A DNA stretch of 43,448 bases from JADKIH01 sp031367345 (GTDB lineage Bacteria; Bacteroidota; Bacteroidia; AKYH767-A; 2013-40CM-41-45). Below the pieces are notes generated by a model. The model worked only from the letters and a program-made list of their open reading frames with translations. It searched no databases and was not told the DNA's origin. Of this stretch, positions 27,510 through 36,145 are shown in pieces. The stretch spans positions 1 to 43,448 of the forward strand of contig JANLPR010000127.1 in NCBI GenBank assembly GCA_031367345.1. The letters run 5' to 3'. The position numbers and the translations under genes are program-made. How positions within the stretch are numbered: the first letter of the stretch is position 1; every line of letters begins with the position of its first letter.

Positions 27510-28823
27510 ATGAAACGCGAAAAATCAATAGCCTTATTTGAAGTAGCAAAAAAATATTTCCCTGGAGGAGTAAATTCACCTGTGCGCGCATTTAAGTCCG
27601 TTGGGGGTACACCACTTTTCTTTGAAAAAGGGAATGGTGCAGAAATATGGGACGCTGATGGCAATTGCTTCATAGATTTTTGTTGTTCTTGGGGACCATT
27701 AATCAACGGGCATAACAATGCACAGATTCGTAAGGCTATTGTAGAAGCTGTAGAAAACGGAACTACATTCGGAGCACCGACTAAAAAAGAAAATGATCTA
27801 GCAGAATTAATTTTATCAAACAATCACTTCGTAGAAAAAATCAGGTTTGTATCTTCAGGAACTGAAGCCGTAATGTCTGCATTACGTTTAGCAAGAGGAT
27901 ATACGGGCAAAGATGTAATTGTAAAATTTGAAGGTTGTTATCACGGTCATGTCGATTCTTTGTTAGTGAATGCGGGAAGTGGTCTTTCGACTTTTGGAAT
28001 TTCATCTTCTGCAGGAGTTACAGAATCTGTAGCGAAAGACACTATGGTATTACCATTGAATGACAAGAGAGCATTAGAAATTGCATTATCAGACTACAAA
28101 GATGATATAGCAGCAATAATTATTGAACCTATACCTGCCAACAACGGCTTGCTTATCCAAGACAAAGAATATTTAGAATTCTTGAGAGAGATTACAAAGA
28201 AGCACGGGATACTATTGATTTTCGATGAAGTAATAAGTGGTTTCAGAATAGGATTTGAAGGCGCTGCAGGATTTTATAATATCCAACCGGACATAATCAC
28301 GTATGGAAAAATAATAGGTGGAGGAATGCCAGTAGGTGCCTATGGAGCTAGTGCTGAAATAATGTCACATATCTCTCCTGATGGAAATGTTTATCAGGCC
28401 GGAACATTATCCGGTAATCCGGTAGCTATGAACGCAGGGATTGCACAACTCACAATTTGTTTGGAAAAAGGATTTTACGAAAGTTTAGAAAAGAAGACGA
28501 ATTATTTTTCAAAAAAGATCAATGATTACGCTACTAAGAACAAATTGATGTTTAAAGTATTTAGTGTCGGATCTATATTTTGGTTTGCTTTTACAGAAAG
28601 TGAAAAAATACAATCTGCATCTGACATTGATTCGGAGAGTATGAAATACTTCCGAATTATGCACCGTGAATTATTAGAAGCGGGAGTTTATCTAGGGCCA
28701 TCGGGTTATGAAGTAGGTTTTATTTCATCAGCACATACCGAAGAGATACTAGATAAAGCCATTGAGAAAATATGCGCGGCGTTACTAGTTGCTACAAGCT
28801 CATCGACCGAAAGGATTTCCTAA
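27510..28823 (+). CDS. hemL: Glutamate-1-semialdehyde 2,1-aminomutase
   Basis: 437 residues from the ATG at 27510; a TTG at 27489 lies inside the -7 box and is rejected. This PLP enzyme converts glutamate-1-semialdehyde to 5-aminolevulinate, the first committed haem precursor. Visible features are FPGGVNSPVRAF (17-28), SSGTEAVMSALRLAR (115-129), LLIFDEVISGFR (235-246) and the PLP lysine Lys267 in ITYGKIIGGGMPVGAYG. The gene is single and its 3' end overlaps the convergent repeat-protein gene by 24 bases. Confidence 0.95.
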   Translation: MKREKSIALFEVAKKYFPGGVNSPVRAFKSVGGTPLFFEKGNGAEIWDADGNCFIDFCCSWGPLINGHNNAQIRKAIVEAVENGTTFGAPTKKENDLAELILSNNHFVEKIRFVSSGTEAVMSALRLARGYTGKDVIVKFEGCYHGHVDSLLVNAGSGLSTFGISSSAGVTESVAKDTMVLPLNDKRALEIALSDYKDDIAAIIIEPIPANNGLLIQDKEYLEFLREITKKHGILLIFDEVISGFRIGFEGAAGFYNIQPDIITYGKIIGGGMPVGAYGASAEIMSHISPDGNVYQAGTLSGNPVAMNAGIAQLTICLEKGFYESLEKKTNYFSKKINDYATKNKLMFKVFSVGSIFWFAFTESEKIQSASDIDSESMKYFRIMHRELLEAGVYLGPSGYEVGFISSAHTEEILDKAIEKICAALLVATSSSTERIS

Positions 28824-29225
28824 ACTAAAAAGCCCCCAAAAGGATTTTTTTTCTTTTAGTTGATCGCGATCGAAAATTTCTTTGGCCACCATCACCCATC
28901 CTTTGTAATTATTCTTTATTAAAAAAGCGACGGCAGTTTTACTTCCAAAGCAAGCTTCAACAAAAGCAGCCAATTCGGGGTGACCATTTCGGAGTAGGAA
29001 TAACTTTGCTTTACTATTTTCGGCTAAGCCATCGACTACAGCTGCAAGCTCAGGATAATTATTTTTTAAGAGCCATTGGAAGGAATTTTCAACATTATCA
29101 ATTGCATCCAATAGGTGAGCTAGTTCTTCGCAGTTATTTTCTTTTAGCCATACCCGTTCATTATCGCTATCGGCACGAATTAGCAGAATGAGGTGTTCGA
29201 ATATTTCAGTAGAATAGTTTTTCAT
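28800..29225 (-). CDS. Protein of four exact 25-residue helical repeats, unknown function
   Basis: 141 residues from the ATG at 29225, which shares one base with the upstream stop (TGATG); a GTG at 29228 is an alternative. Four units follow each other with a period of exactly 25: an aromatic residue at 26, 51, 76 and 101 (VWLKENN, QWLLKNN, LFLLRNG, AFLIKNN), Asn at 30, 55, 80 and 105, and Glu-Leu-Ala at 34, 59 and 84 (in the last unit Gly-Trp-Val). Each unit looks like a helix pair with a short turn. No signal peptide or membrane helix is seen, so the protein is cytoplasmic. It is the last gene of a three-gene coupled operon. I do not know the family; ankyrin-like or HEAT-like repeats are similar in spirit but differ in length. 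Confidence 0.7.
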   Translation of the reverse strand: MKNYSTEIFEHLILLIRADSDNERVWLKENNCEELAHLLDAIDNVENSFQWLLKNNYPELAAVVDGLAENSKAKLFLLRNGHPELAAFVEACFGSKTAVAFLIKNNYKGWVMVAKEIFDRDQLKEKKSFWGLFSLGNPFGR

Positions 29226-30091
29226 CACAATGTAAATGCAAGGTAAAGAAAAATGAAACGAATTACCATAGTTCCATCAACAAATAATTTGTAAAAATAT
29301 TCTCCGCGTTGTTTTTTTAAAATGATGATCCATGTTATTGCGATTACAGATGAAAGATCGAGTGCAACTATTATTTTGTTTGATAGGTCCATTGAGTGAT
29401 GTAAAAGTATTTCAAGCAATAAAAAAACGATTCCGGTTTTTATGGTAAAAGATCTACCTAAAACGATTGGAAAAGTTTTTACTTTATATAACTTATCAAT
29501 TTCCATATCTCTTATTTCAAAAGGCACACAAAGAGCAAACATAAATAGAAATCGGCAGAGCATTTGTTTTACAACAAAAGACGAAAGCAAATCGATATTT
29601 TGTTCTGCCAAAGGAATAATTACAGTCGAGAAAGCCCACACGAAAGAAAGCAAAGGCAACTTTAATAAATAATAATCACGAAATTTTTTTTTATTATTTT
29701 TCCCGATTACAGGAATTGAATATGCGAAAGTAACGATAGCACAAGGAAGTAAGAAAATAAAAATTGATTCCTTAAAGAAGAATAATTGGTAGGTGCAAAT
29801 TAACAAAGCCAGGCCATTGGTCAATAATCGAAAAGTTGAAATTTTAATTGCGCTAATCGATTTTTTTAATGCTTTTGATGATGAAAAATTTAACTGAAAA
29901 GAATAAGTATGAAAATTGTAGAATAAATAAGTTGAAAAAAAAATGAATACAGCATAAGGAGTCAGATAGAGGTTTAAATTATTTAAAATACATGTTGAGT
30001 AAACTAATGCTAAGGCACAGAAAGCTATAAAAAAATTTCCAAAAATGAATTCATCAAACAGTTGCTTCAACTTATTCAAGTACGAAGCCAT
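29225..30091 (-). CDS. UbiA-like membrane prenyltransferase homologue
   Basis: 288 residues with eight or nine membrane helices. The second Asp motif of UbiA enzymes is present as FEIRDMEIDKLYKVKTFPIV (191-210; Asp195 and Asp199), along with FAYSIPVIGKNNKKKFRDYY in the preceding loop. The first motif (N-D-x-x-D), expected near residues 55-70, is absent: the region reads YLFYNFHTYSFQL. So it belongs to the UbiA superfamily but may not bind prenyl diphosphate with two Mg ions in the normal way. The start overlaps the upstream stop (TAATG) and its own stop overlaps the next start (TGATG), so all three genes are coupled in translation. Confidence 0.7.
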   Translation of the reverse strand: MASYLNKLKQLFDEFIFGNFFIAFCALALVYSTCILNNLNLYLTPYAVFIFFSTYLFYNFHTYSFQLNFSSSKALKKSISAIKISTFRLLTNGLALLICTYQLFFFKESIFIFLLPCAIVTFAYSIPVIGKNNKKKFRDYYLLKLPLLSFVWAFSTVIIPLAEQNIDLLSSFVVKQMLCRFLFMFALCVPFEIRDMEIDKLYKVKTFPIVLGRSFTIKTGIVFLLLEILLHHSMDLSNKIIVALDLSSVIAITWIIILKKQRGEYFYKLFVDGTMVIRFIFLYLAFTL

Positions 30092-30945
30092 TATTTTGAA
30101 TTGTGATAAATTAAGGTGAAAAGAAAAATTCCGCTGATATAGCCGGCAATACCACCAATAAGGGAAGTCCTGATCTTATAATCGCGTGATCGCTTTTCAA
30201 AACCTTCTCTGTAAACTTGATCTTCAATATTCCTAGTATCGGTACTTCGATAAAGTTTTAATTTATTATTTTCATTAGAAGCAATTACACGATGTGCTTT
30301 AAAATTTTTGTTGATCATTGAAACAGCAGTATCAAGAGCAACTGTTTCAGGAAAAGTGATTGTTTTACCTGCAATGATAAACTTTGAATCTTTTTCAAAA
30401 ACCGGATTTATTTTTCTACCAACTATTGAGTTAACGATATTCGTAGAGTCAAACCCGGCGGCACTAATGGCGTTTCCACCTATTTTAAAAGAGAGATTTT
30501 TTTTCACATCCGGAGAAAACCCACCGATACCGGTAGAAAAAAGCAGTGGAATTGGCAAACCAAAAAAACCAAACATGGTAGCACCACCACCAACGGCATA
30601 TCCTACGAATTTGGCAGTTCTGTTGCGGTAAAAATCTCTCGCATCTTGTTCTCCTTTTATAAACCTTCGCATTTCGTCTTCGCTGAAATCTGCTGCGTCG
30701 AGCGAATCTGATCTAAAAATAACTCGCTCAGCACCGTTTGGATATTTTACTGAAAACACACGACCGGCATCAATCGATTTTAACTTTCTTCCGTCTATGG
30801 TTCTGTAATCGATAGCATAATCGTGAAAGTCAACCGACATAACAGGAATTACCTTGCCGGTAATAAGCACAATGGTATCTTGAGCCTGACAGAACGGACT
30901 GATAAAAAAGAAAATAAAGAAGAGAAGCTTTTGAGATGTATACAT
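30091..30945 (-). CDS. Exported or membrane protein, function unknown
   Basis: 284 residues from the ATG at 30945 (MYTSQKLLFFIFFFISPFCQAQ), a clear signal peptide. A TTG four codons upstream lies in the -7 box and is rejected. After the signal comes a small beta-rich part (DTIVLITGKVIPVMSVDFHD, KSIDAGRVFSVKYPNGAE). Glycine-rich hydrophobic segments follow (KFVGYAVGGGATMFGFFGLP, and the C-terminal SLIGGIAGYISGIFLFTLIY), which may be membrane helices. It is the first gene of the coupled operon with the UbiA-like and 25-residue-repeat proteins. No family recognised. Confidence 0.65.
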   Translation of the reverse strand: MYTSQKLLFFIFFFISPFCQAQDTIVLITGKVIPVMSVDFHDYAIDYRTIDGRKLKSIDAGRVFSVKYPNGAERVIFRSDSLDAADFSEDEMRRFIKGEQDARDFYRNRTAKFVGYAVGGGATMFGFFGLPIPLLFSTGIGGFSPDVKKNLSFKIGGNAISAAGFDSTNIVNSIVGRKINPVFEKDSKFIIAGKTITFPETVALDTAVSMINKNFKAHRVIASNENNKLKLYRSTDTRNIEDQVYREGFEKRSRDYKIRTSLIGGIAGYISGIFLFTLIYHNSK

Positions 30946-30954
30946 AATGATGAC

Positions 30955-30962
30955 CAAAAGTA
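30955..30962 (-). promoter_or_regulatory. -7 box for the three-gene operon
   Basis: On the minus strand TACTTTTG is a full TAnnTTTG match, 9 bases before the ATG at 30945, so the leader would be only a few bases. No good TTG was found at the -33 distance. Confidence 0.5.
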
Positions 30963-31195
30963 CAATAAAACTCTTAAAATTATTGAAAGAGGATTAATGA
31001 AATTGACCTGAATTTGTTTTTAGATGTATCCTAAAAAAATAGCTACAGAATTGTAAACGATTTTTACAATAGCGTTGTTATTAATAAGCTCTTACGAGAG
31101 GAGCGATTCATAGCACCTAAGAGTGCATAAATCGTTCAGAGAGTACTTTTTTTTCAACAAGAACCAACGAGTGCTTTTTCGAAGTTAAATCATCG

Positions 31196-31203
31196 TACCT
31201 TTG
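31196..31203 (+). promoter_or_regulatory. -7 box for gcvP
   Basis: TACCTTTG matches TAnnTTTG fully and lies 27 bases before the gcvP ATG. Upstream at 31174-31180 a T-rich stretch (cttttt) stands where TTG is expected. Confidence 0.5.
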
Positions 31204-31230
31204 CCCAATAAATATAATTCTACCAAATTT

Positions 31231-34092
31231 ATGTCAAATTCACAGTTTTCTGACCGTCACATAGGACCAAATACAGAAGATACCCTTTCAATGTTGAAAG
31301 AGATTGGGGTTAAATCATTAGATGAATTGATCAGTCAGACAGTACCGGAAAGTATTCGTTTGAAAAAATCGTTAGACCTTCCGGAAGGACAAGAAGAATA
31401 TCGGTTCTTAAAAGAGCTGAAAGAGGTGGCATCAAAGAACAAAGTGTTTAATTCATACATCGGTTTAGGATATTACAACACCATTACCCCGGGAGTTATT
31501 TTAAGAAATGTGTTTGAAAGTCCGGGTTGGTATACTGCGTATACTCCATATCAAGCAGAGATTTCTCAAGGAAGATTAGAGGCATTGTTAAATTACCAGA
31601 CAATGATCCTTGATTTGACAGGAATGGAAATCACAAATGCTTCATTACTCGATGAGGCAACAGCAGCAGCAGAAGCTATGCATATGTTTTTCGCTACACG
31701 ACCAAAAGAAAAAGTTCAATCGAAGTCCAACAAATTATTTGTTTCACAAGTTTGTTTTCCTCAAACCATTGATGTTCTTAAAACCAGATCAGCACCGTTA
31801 GGAATTGAATTAGTGATTGACGATGTAGATAAAATAAAACTAGACGAAAGTTATTTTGGAGCCATCGTACAGTATCCAACATCAGAAGGTACAACACCCG
31901 ATTACAGATCATGGGTAAAAGATGCACATGAAAAAGGGATACAAGTAGCAGTAGGATCCGATTTGATGGCACTTACACATCTGAGTTCACCAGGAGAATG
32001 GGGAGCGGATGTTGTGTTTGGAAACTCTCAACGTTTCGGTGTACCACTGGGCTATGGCGGCCCTCATGCGGCGTTCTTTGCTGCTAAAGAAAGTTACAAA
32101 CGAGAAATGCCTGGAAGGATTATCGGAGTTTCGGTAGATGTTCATGGAAATCGCGCTTTAAGAATGGCACTTCAAACACGAGAGCAACATATTCGTCGCG
32201 ATAAAGCAACATCGAATATTTGTACTGCTCAGGTTTTGTTGGCTGTAATGGCGAGTATGTATGCAGTATACCATGGACCAAAAGGAATAAGAGCAATCGC
32301 CGAAAAAATTCACTCGAATGCTTGTCGACTTGCAGAAAGTGCAATCAATATTGGCTATACAATTATTCACAAAACTTTTTTCGACACAATCCTTTTGGAT
32401 GCCGGAACTGAAATTGCCATATTAAAAGAAAACGCTATCGCTGCATCAATAAACTTTCACTACGTAGGCGATTCTAAATTTTCAATTAGTATAGGAGAAA
32501 CTACAGGCGAAGACGAGCTTCAGCAAATATTAGATGTATTGGCAAAAAGTAAAAAAAGCAAATCAATATTAGTTGCTAAATCAACTTCACACATACCAGA
32601 AGCGCTAATACGTACGTCTGAATTTTTAACACATCCGGTCTTTAATACACATCATTCAGAGTCTGAAATGCTGCGTTACATCACACATCTCGAGAACAAA
32701 GATTTATCGCTGAATCATTCAATGATTGCCCTTGGTAGTTGTACAATGAAGCTCAATGCAACAAGTGAAATGATTCCTGTTAGCTGGCCGGAGTGGAATT
32801 CTATTCATCCCTTCGCTCCTCTCGATCAGACAGAAGGATATCAGCAGATCATTCATGAATTGGAAAAATATTTATGTGAGATAACAGGATTTGCAGCGAT
32901 GTCATTACAACCGAATTCAGGCGCACAAGGAGAATATGCAGGACTAATGGTAATTCGTGCTTACCATAAAAGCAGAGGTGATAATAATAGAAATGTTGCT
33001 CTTATTCCTTCCTCAGCACACGGTACAAATCCGGCGAGTGCAGTAATGGCAGGAATGAAAGTAGTAGTTGTTAAATGTGACGATCATGGAAACATCGACT
33101 TAGTAGATCTTCGACAGAAAGCAGAATTAAATAAAGCAGACTTATCATGTTTGATGGTAACATATCCTTCTACTCATGGAGTTTTTGAAGAGGGCATAAA
33201 AGAAATTACAAAGATCGTTCATGAAAATGGCGGACAAGTTTATATGGATGGCGCTAATATGAATGCGCAAGTAGGTTTAACAAATCCTTCAACCATTGGA
33301 GCCGATGTTTGTCACCTGAATCTTCACAAAACATTTGCAATACCACATGGTGGAGGAGGTCCGGGCATGGGACCAATTGGAGTAGCAGAACATTTGATTC
33401 CATTTCTTCCATCACATCCATTAATAAAAATGGGAGGAAGTACGCCTGCAGTTTCAGCAGCACCATGGGGAAGTGCGAGTATACTATTGATTTCGTATGC
33501 TTATATTAAGATGTTAGGAAGTAAAGGAGTGACAGATGCAACGAAATACGCAATACTTAATGCAAATTATATCAAAGCAAGATTAGAGCCTTACTTCCAG
33601 ATTTTATATGTAGGAGCTGCGAATCGAATAGCACATGAAATGATAATTGATTGCCGACCATTTAAATTATCGGCCGGAATAGAAGTAGAAGATATTGCTA
33701 AAAGGCTGATGGATTATGGGTTTCACGCCCCCACTATGTCATTTCCGGTACCGGGAACAATTATGATAGAGCCAACAGAAAGTGAACCGAAAGAAGAGCT
33801 TGATCGTTTCTCTGATGCGCTGATCCAGATCAGGAAAGAGATTGAAGAAATAGAAAAAGGACTTGCTGACAAGAAAGACAACGTGTTAAAAAATGCGCCC
33901 CATACTATGCAAATTATTTGTTCAGACACTTGGAATTATAGCTATTCACGCAAAAAAGCTGCATTTCCATTAACATTTGTAAGTACTAACAAGTTTTGGC
34001 CAACAGTAGGCAGAGTAGATAATGCCTTCGGAGACCGCAATTTAGTTTGTGCATGCCCACCAATAGAATCGTACATGGAAGAGGCTGTATAA
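31231..34092 (+). CDS. gcvP: Glycine dehydrogenase (decarboxylating), P-protein
   Basis: 953 residues from the ATG at 31231; a TTG at 31201 falls in the -7 box and is rejected. This is the long single-chain form, with the two halves that are separate genes (gcvPA and gcvPB) in some bacteria. The N-terminus FSDRHIGPNTEDTLSMLKEI and the PLP segment VCHLNLHKTFAIPHGGGGPG are diagnostic. The enzyme decarboxylates glycine and passes the aminomethyl group to the lipoyl H-protein. The gcvT and gcvH genes are not adjacent. Confidence 0.96.
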   Translation: MSNSQFSDRHIGPNTEDTLSMLKEIGVKSLDELISQTVPESIRLKKSLDLPEGQEEYRFLKELKEVASKNKVFNSYIGLGYYNTITPGVILRNVFESPGWYTAYTPYQAEISQGRLEALLNYQTMILDLTGMEITNASLLDEATAAAEAMHMFFATRPKEKVQSKSNKLFVSQVCFPQTIDVLKTRSAPLGIELVIDDVDKIKLDESYFGAIVQYPTSEGTTPDYRSWVKDAHEKGIQVAVGSDLMALTHLSSPGEWGADVVFGNSQRFGVPLGYGGPHAAFFAAKESYKREMPGRIIGVSVDVHGNRALRMALQTREQHIRRDKATSNICTAQVLLAVMASMYAVYHGPKGIRAIAEKIHSNACRLAESAINIGYTIIHKTFFDTILLDAGTEIAILKENAIAASINFHYVGDSKFSISIGETTGEDELQQILDVLAKSKKSKSILVAKSTSHIPEALIRTSEFLTHPVFNTHHSESEMLRYITHLENKDLSLNHSMIALGSCTMKLNATSEMIPVSWPEWNSIHPFAPLDQTEGYQQIIHELEKYLCEITGFAAMSLQPNSGAQGEYAGLMVIRAYHKSRGDNNRNVALIPSSAHGTNPASAVMAGMKVVVVKCDDHGNIDLVDLRQKAELNKADLSCLMVTYPSTHGVFEEGIKEITKIVHENGGQVYMDGANMNAQVGLTNPSTIGADVCHLNLHKTFAIPHGGGGPGMGPIGVAEHLIPFLPSHPLIKMGGSTPAVSAAPWGSASILLISYAYIKMLGSKGVTDATKYAILNANYIKARLEPYFQILYVGAANRIAHEMIIDCRPFKLSAGIEVEDIAKRLMDYGFHAPTMSFPVPGTIMIEPTESEPKEELDRFSDALIQIRKEIEEIEKGLADKKDNVLKNAPHTMQIICSDTWNYSYSRKKAAFPLTFVSTNKFWPTVGRVDNAFGDRNLVCACPPIESYMEEAV

Positions 34093-34101
34093 CCTCTTGA
34101 T

Positions 34102-34137
34102 TTTTATCGTTTCAGTTTTTGAGTTATGACGATAAAA
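34102..34137. other. Inverted repeat spanning the -33 element of the T9SS gene promoter
   Basis: TTTTATCGT (34102-34110) and ACGATAAAA (34129-34137) form a perfect 9-base inverted repeat with an 18-base spacer. The spacer includes the TTG -33 element at 34119-34121. It could be an operator, or a weak terminator for gcvP, but no T run follows on the plus strand. Confidence 0.4.
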
Positions 34138-34148
34138 TAATACATTTG
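34119..34148 (+). promoter_or_regulatory. Promoter of the first tandem T9SS gene
   Basis: TTG (34119-34121), 19 bases, TACATTTG (34141-34148): a full match to the Bacteroidota consensus with correct spacing. Leader about 30 bases. Confidence 0.65.
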
Positions 34149-34183
34149 AGTCCGAAAATCAATTAAACAACTAAATTATTCGC

Positions 34184-35920
34184 ATGAAAAATTATACTCG
34201 TATTGCTCTTATTTTTCTACTACTAAGTTCGGTATCGTCCTTTGGCGCCGGAGTAAAATCTAATCGTCACATTAAGACAAGTAAAGTGACAAAAAATAGC
34301 ATTCAAAATCGGATGCAAACTCTTACACCATTTTTTTATGAAAATTTTTCTGCCGGACTTCCTGCAGGATGGCAAACAATTGATAATGCAGGGCATGGAG
34401 TTAACTGGAGTTTTACAACAACAGGAATTGCCCATCAAGGTTCTTATCCCGGACTTGATTCGTTAAGTCCAACAAATACATCGGCCGGTAACGGTTATAT
34501 GATTTACGACAGTGATGCAAGCACTGCAAGTGTTGGTGGTGAAAATGCAGATCTAATCACAGATGCAATAGATTGTTCATTACATTCTAACGTACATTTA
34601 TTTTTTAACGAATTGCTTGCACATTATTTAGAGTCTGCAACAGTATCGGTGAGTACAGATGGAACAACTTGGACACAAGTATTAGATGCAAGTGCAGGAC
34701 TTGCACAAAACGGTGCTACACCAAATCCAAATGGAGTTGATTTAGACATTTCATCTATAGCAGCAAATCAAGTAACAGTATTTTTAAGATTTAGATTTGT
34801 TGGAGACTATGACTATTTCTGGATGATCGATGATATTACATTGTATGAAGCAGTTGGTACAGATGCCGTACTTTCAAGCATCGATGCTCCACAAAACAGT
34901 TGTTCACTTTTATCGAATGCAGAAACAGTAACCGTATCAATCTATAACAATGGCGGAACAAACATCAATAACTTCGATATTAATTTCATTGCAGACAATG
35001 GCGCACCGCAGTTAGAGAATGTATCAACTACAATAACCCCCGGACAAACATTGTCGTTTTCATTTATAACAACTGCAGATTTTTCTGCCGCTGGAAATCA
35101 TACGCTTCAAGTTTATATTTCGGTGTTAGGAGATACAGTTCAAAGCAATGACACTGCAAATGCATTATTTTTCACAGGTCCACGGCCAATTGTTAGTCCG
35201 GGATATACAAATGGTTTTGAGTTAACAGACGACTTATCCGGTTTTGCACTGGAAGATTTGAATCACGACAGTATCACATGGGAATTATCGAATATCCTTC
35301 CTAGAACAGGAACATTCTGTGCTCGTATTAATGCTGCAGTAGCCAATGATTACGTTTACACTTCATGTTTTGAGTTAGTAGACACGGCACAATACAATAT
35401 TACTTTCTACTACAGAGCAACAAGCACATCAACACCTACGTTCTTCGAATCAGTTTTAGCGACAGCTCAAGTAAATACAGCAATTGTACAAACACTTTCA
35501 CCGTTAACATTAGTAAGTAATCTAGCTTATGTTCCGGTTTCTGTTCCTTTCAACGTTACAACAACAGGAACCTATTACTTCGGTTTTCATGCAGTAAGTG
35601 GTGATTCATTAGCAGGTTTACGTTTAGACGACATCAACATTACAACATCAACAGGAGTTGGTATCCGTCCGGTAGTTAAAGGACAAACTGTTGTTTATCC
35701 AAATCCATCAACCGGATTAATTCACTTGAACAGCACGTTAAAATCTGATTTATTTACTGTTACAGTATTAAACACAATGGGTCAAATAGTATTTAATAAA
35801 ATTTACAGTTCATTATCATCAGAGGTAATCGATCTTTCAACTCAAGCTAACGGACAGTATATTGTTCGTGTTATAAGCGACAAAGGAGTTAGCAATGAAA
35901 GAGTGAATATTACGAAATAA
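34184..35920 (+). CDS. T9SS-secreted protein with MAM/anchor-J-like domain
   Basis: 578 residues. The signal peptide covers about 20 residues (MKNYTRIALIFLLLSSVSSF). A jelly-roll domain follows, with FYENFSAGLPAGWQTIDN near 46-63 and FRFVGDYDYFWMIDDITLYE near 205-224; this choice-of-anchor J/MAM-type fold often binds carbohydrate or acts as a spacer. Later parts look Ig-like (SVSIYNNGGTNINNFDINFI type strands) plus a second lectin-like domain to about 490. The last 75 residues are a type A sorting domain: VVYPNPSTGLIHL, VTVLNTMGQIVF, GQYIVRVISDKGVSNERVNI. No catalytic motif is seen. It is exported by the type IX system and is probably at the surface. Confidence 0.82.
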   Translation: MKNYTRIALIFLLLSSVSSFGAGVKSNRHIKTSKVTKNSIQNRMQTLTPFFYENFSAGLPAGWQTIDNAGHGVNWSFTTTGIAHQGSYPGLDSLSPTNTSAGNGYMIYDSDASTASVGGENADLITDAIDCSLHSNVHLFFNELLAHYLESATVSVSTDGTTWTQVLDASAGLAQNGATPNPNGVDLDISSIAANQVTVFLRFRFVGDYDYFWMIDDITLYEAVGTDAVLSSIDAPQNSCSLLSNAETVTVSIYNNGGTNINNFDINFIADNGAPQLENVSTTITPGQTLSFSFITTADFSAAGNHTLQVYISVLGDTVQSNDTANALFFTGPRPIVSPGYTNGFELTDDLSGFALEDLNHDSITWELSNILPRTGTFCARINAAVANDYVYTSCFELVDTAQYNITFYYRATSTSTPTFFESVLATAQVNTAIVQTLSPLTLVSNLAYVPVSVPFNVTTTGTYYFGFHAVSGDSLAGLRLDDINITTSTGVGIRPVVKGQTVVYPNPSTGLIHLNSTLKSDLFTVTVLNTMGQIVFNKIYSSLSSEVIDLSTQANGQYIVRVISDKGVSNERVNITK

Positions 35921-35931
35921 GAATTTTAGTT

Positions 35932-35970
35932 AAAAAAAGGCTGTTCCTTCCAAAAGGGACAGCCTTTTTT
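35932..35970 (+). terminator. Terminator after the first T9SS gene
   Basis: ggctgttcc and gggacagcc pair (one G-U) around ttccaaaa, with an A run before and a T run after. It lies just past the stop codon. Confidence 0.85.
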
Positions 35971-36085
35971 AGTTTACAATAGATTCTAATTCAGTTTTTT
36001 TGTGCTAAATCCTTTGCATAAAATGAAGATACGGTCAAATTCGAAAAAACACGGTTGATTATTGGTTAATTATGACAAAAACTGA

Positions 36086-36115
36086 TTGACATAATTGATA
36101 AAAAATTTACATTTG
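36086..36115 (+). promoter_or_regulatory. Promoter of the second tandem T9SS gene
   Basis: TTG (36086-36088), 19 bases, TACATTTG (36108-36115): same -7 sequence and same spacing as the promoter at 34119-34148. Leader about 25 bases. Confidence 0.65.
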
Positions 36116-36145
36116 CCCTTCTTAAAAATCTCTAACCAAAATACA

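Noticed and set aside
31201..31230. TTG start extending gcvP by 10 residues
   Set aside because: The TTG lies inside the -7 box TACCTTTG, so it cannot be in the transcript. The ATG at 31231 fits the family start.
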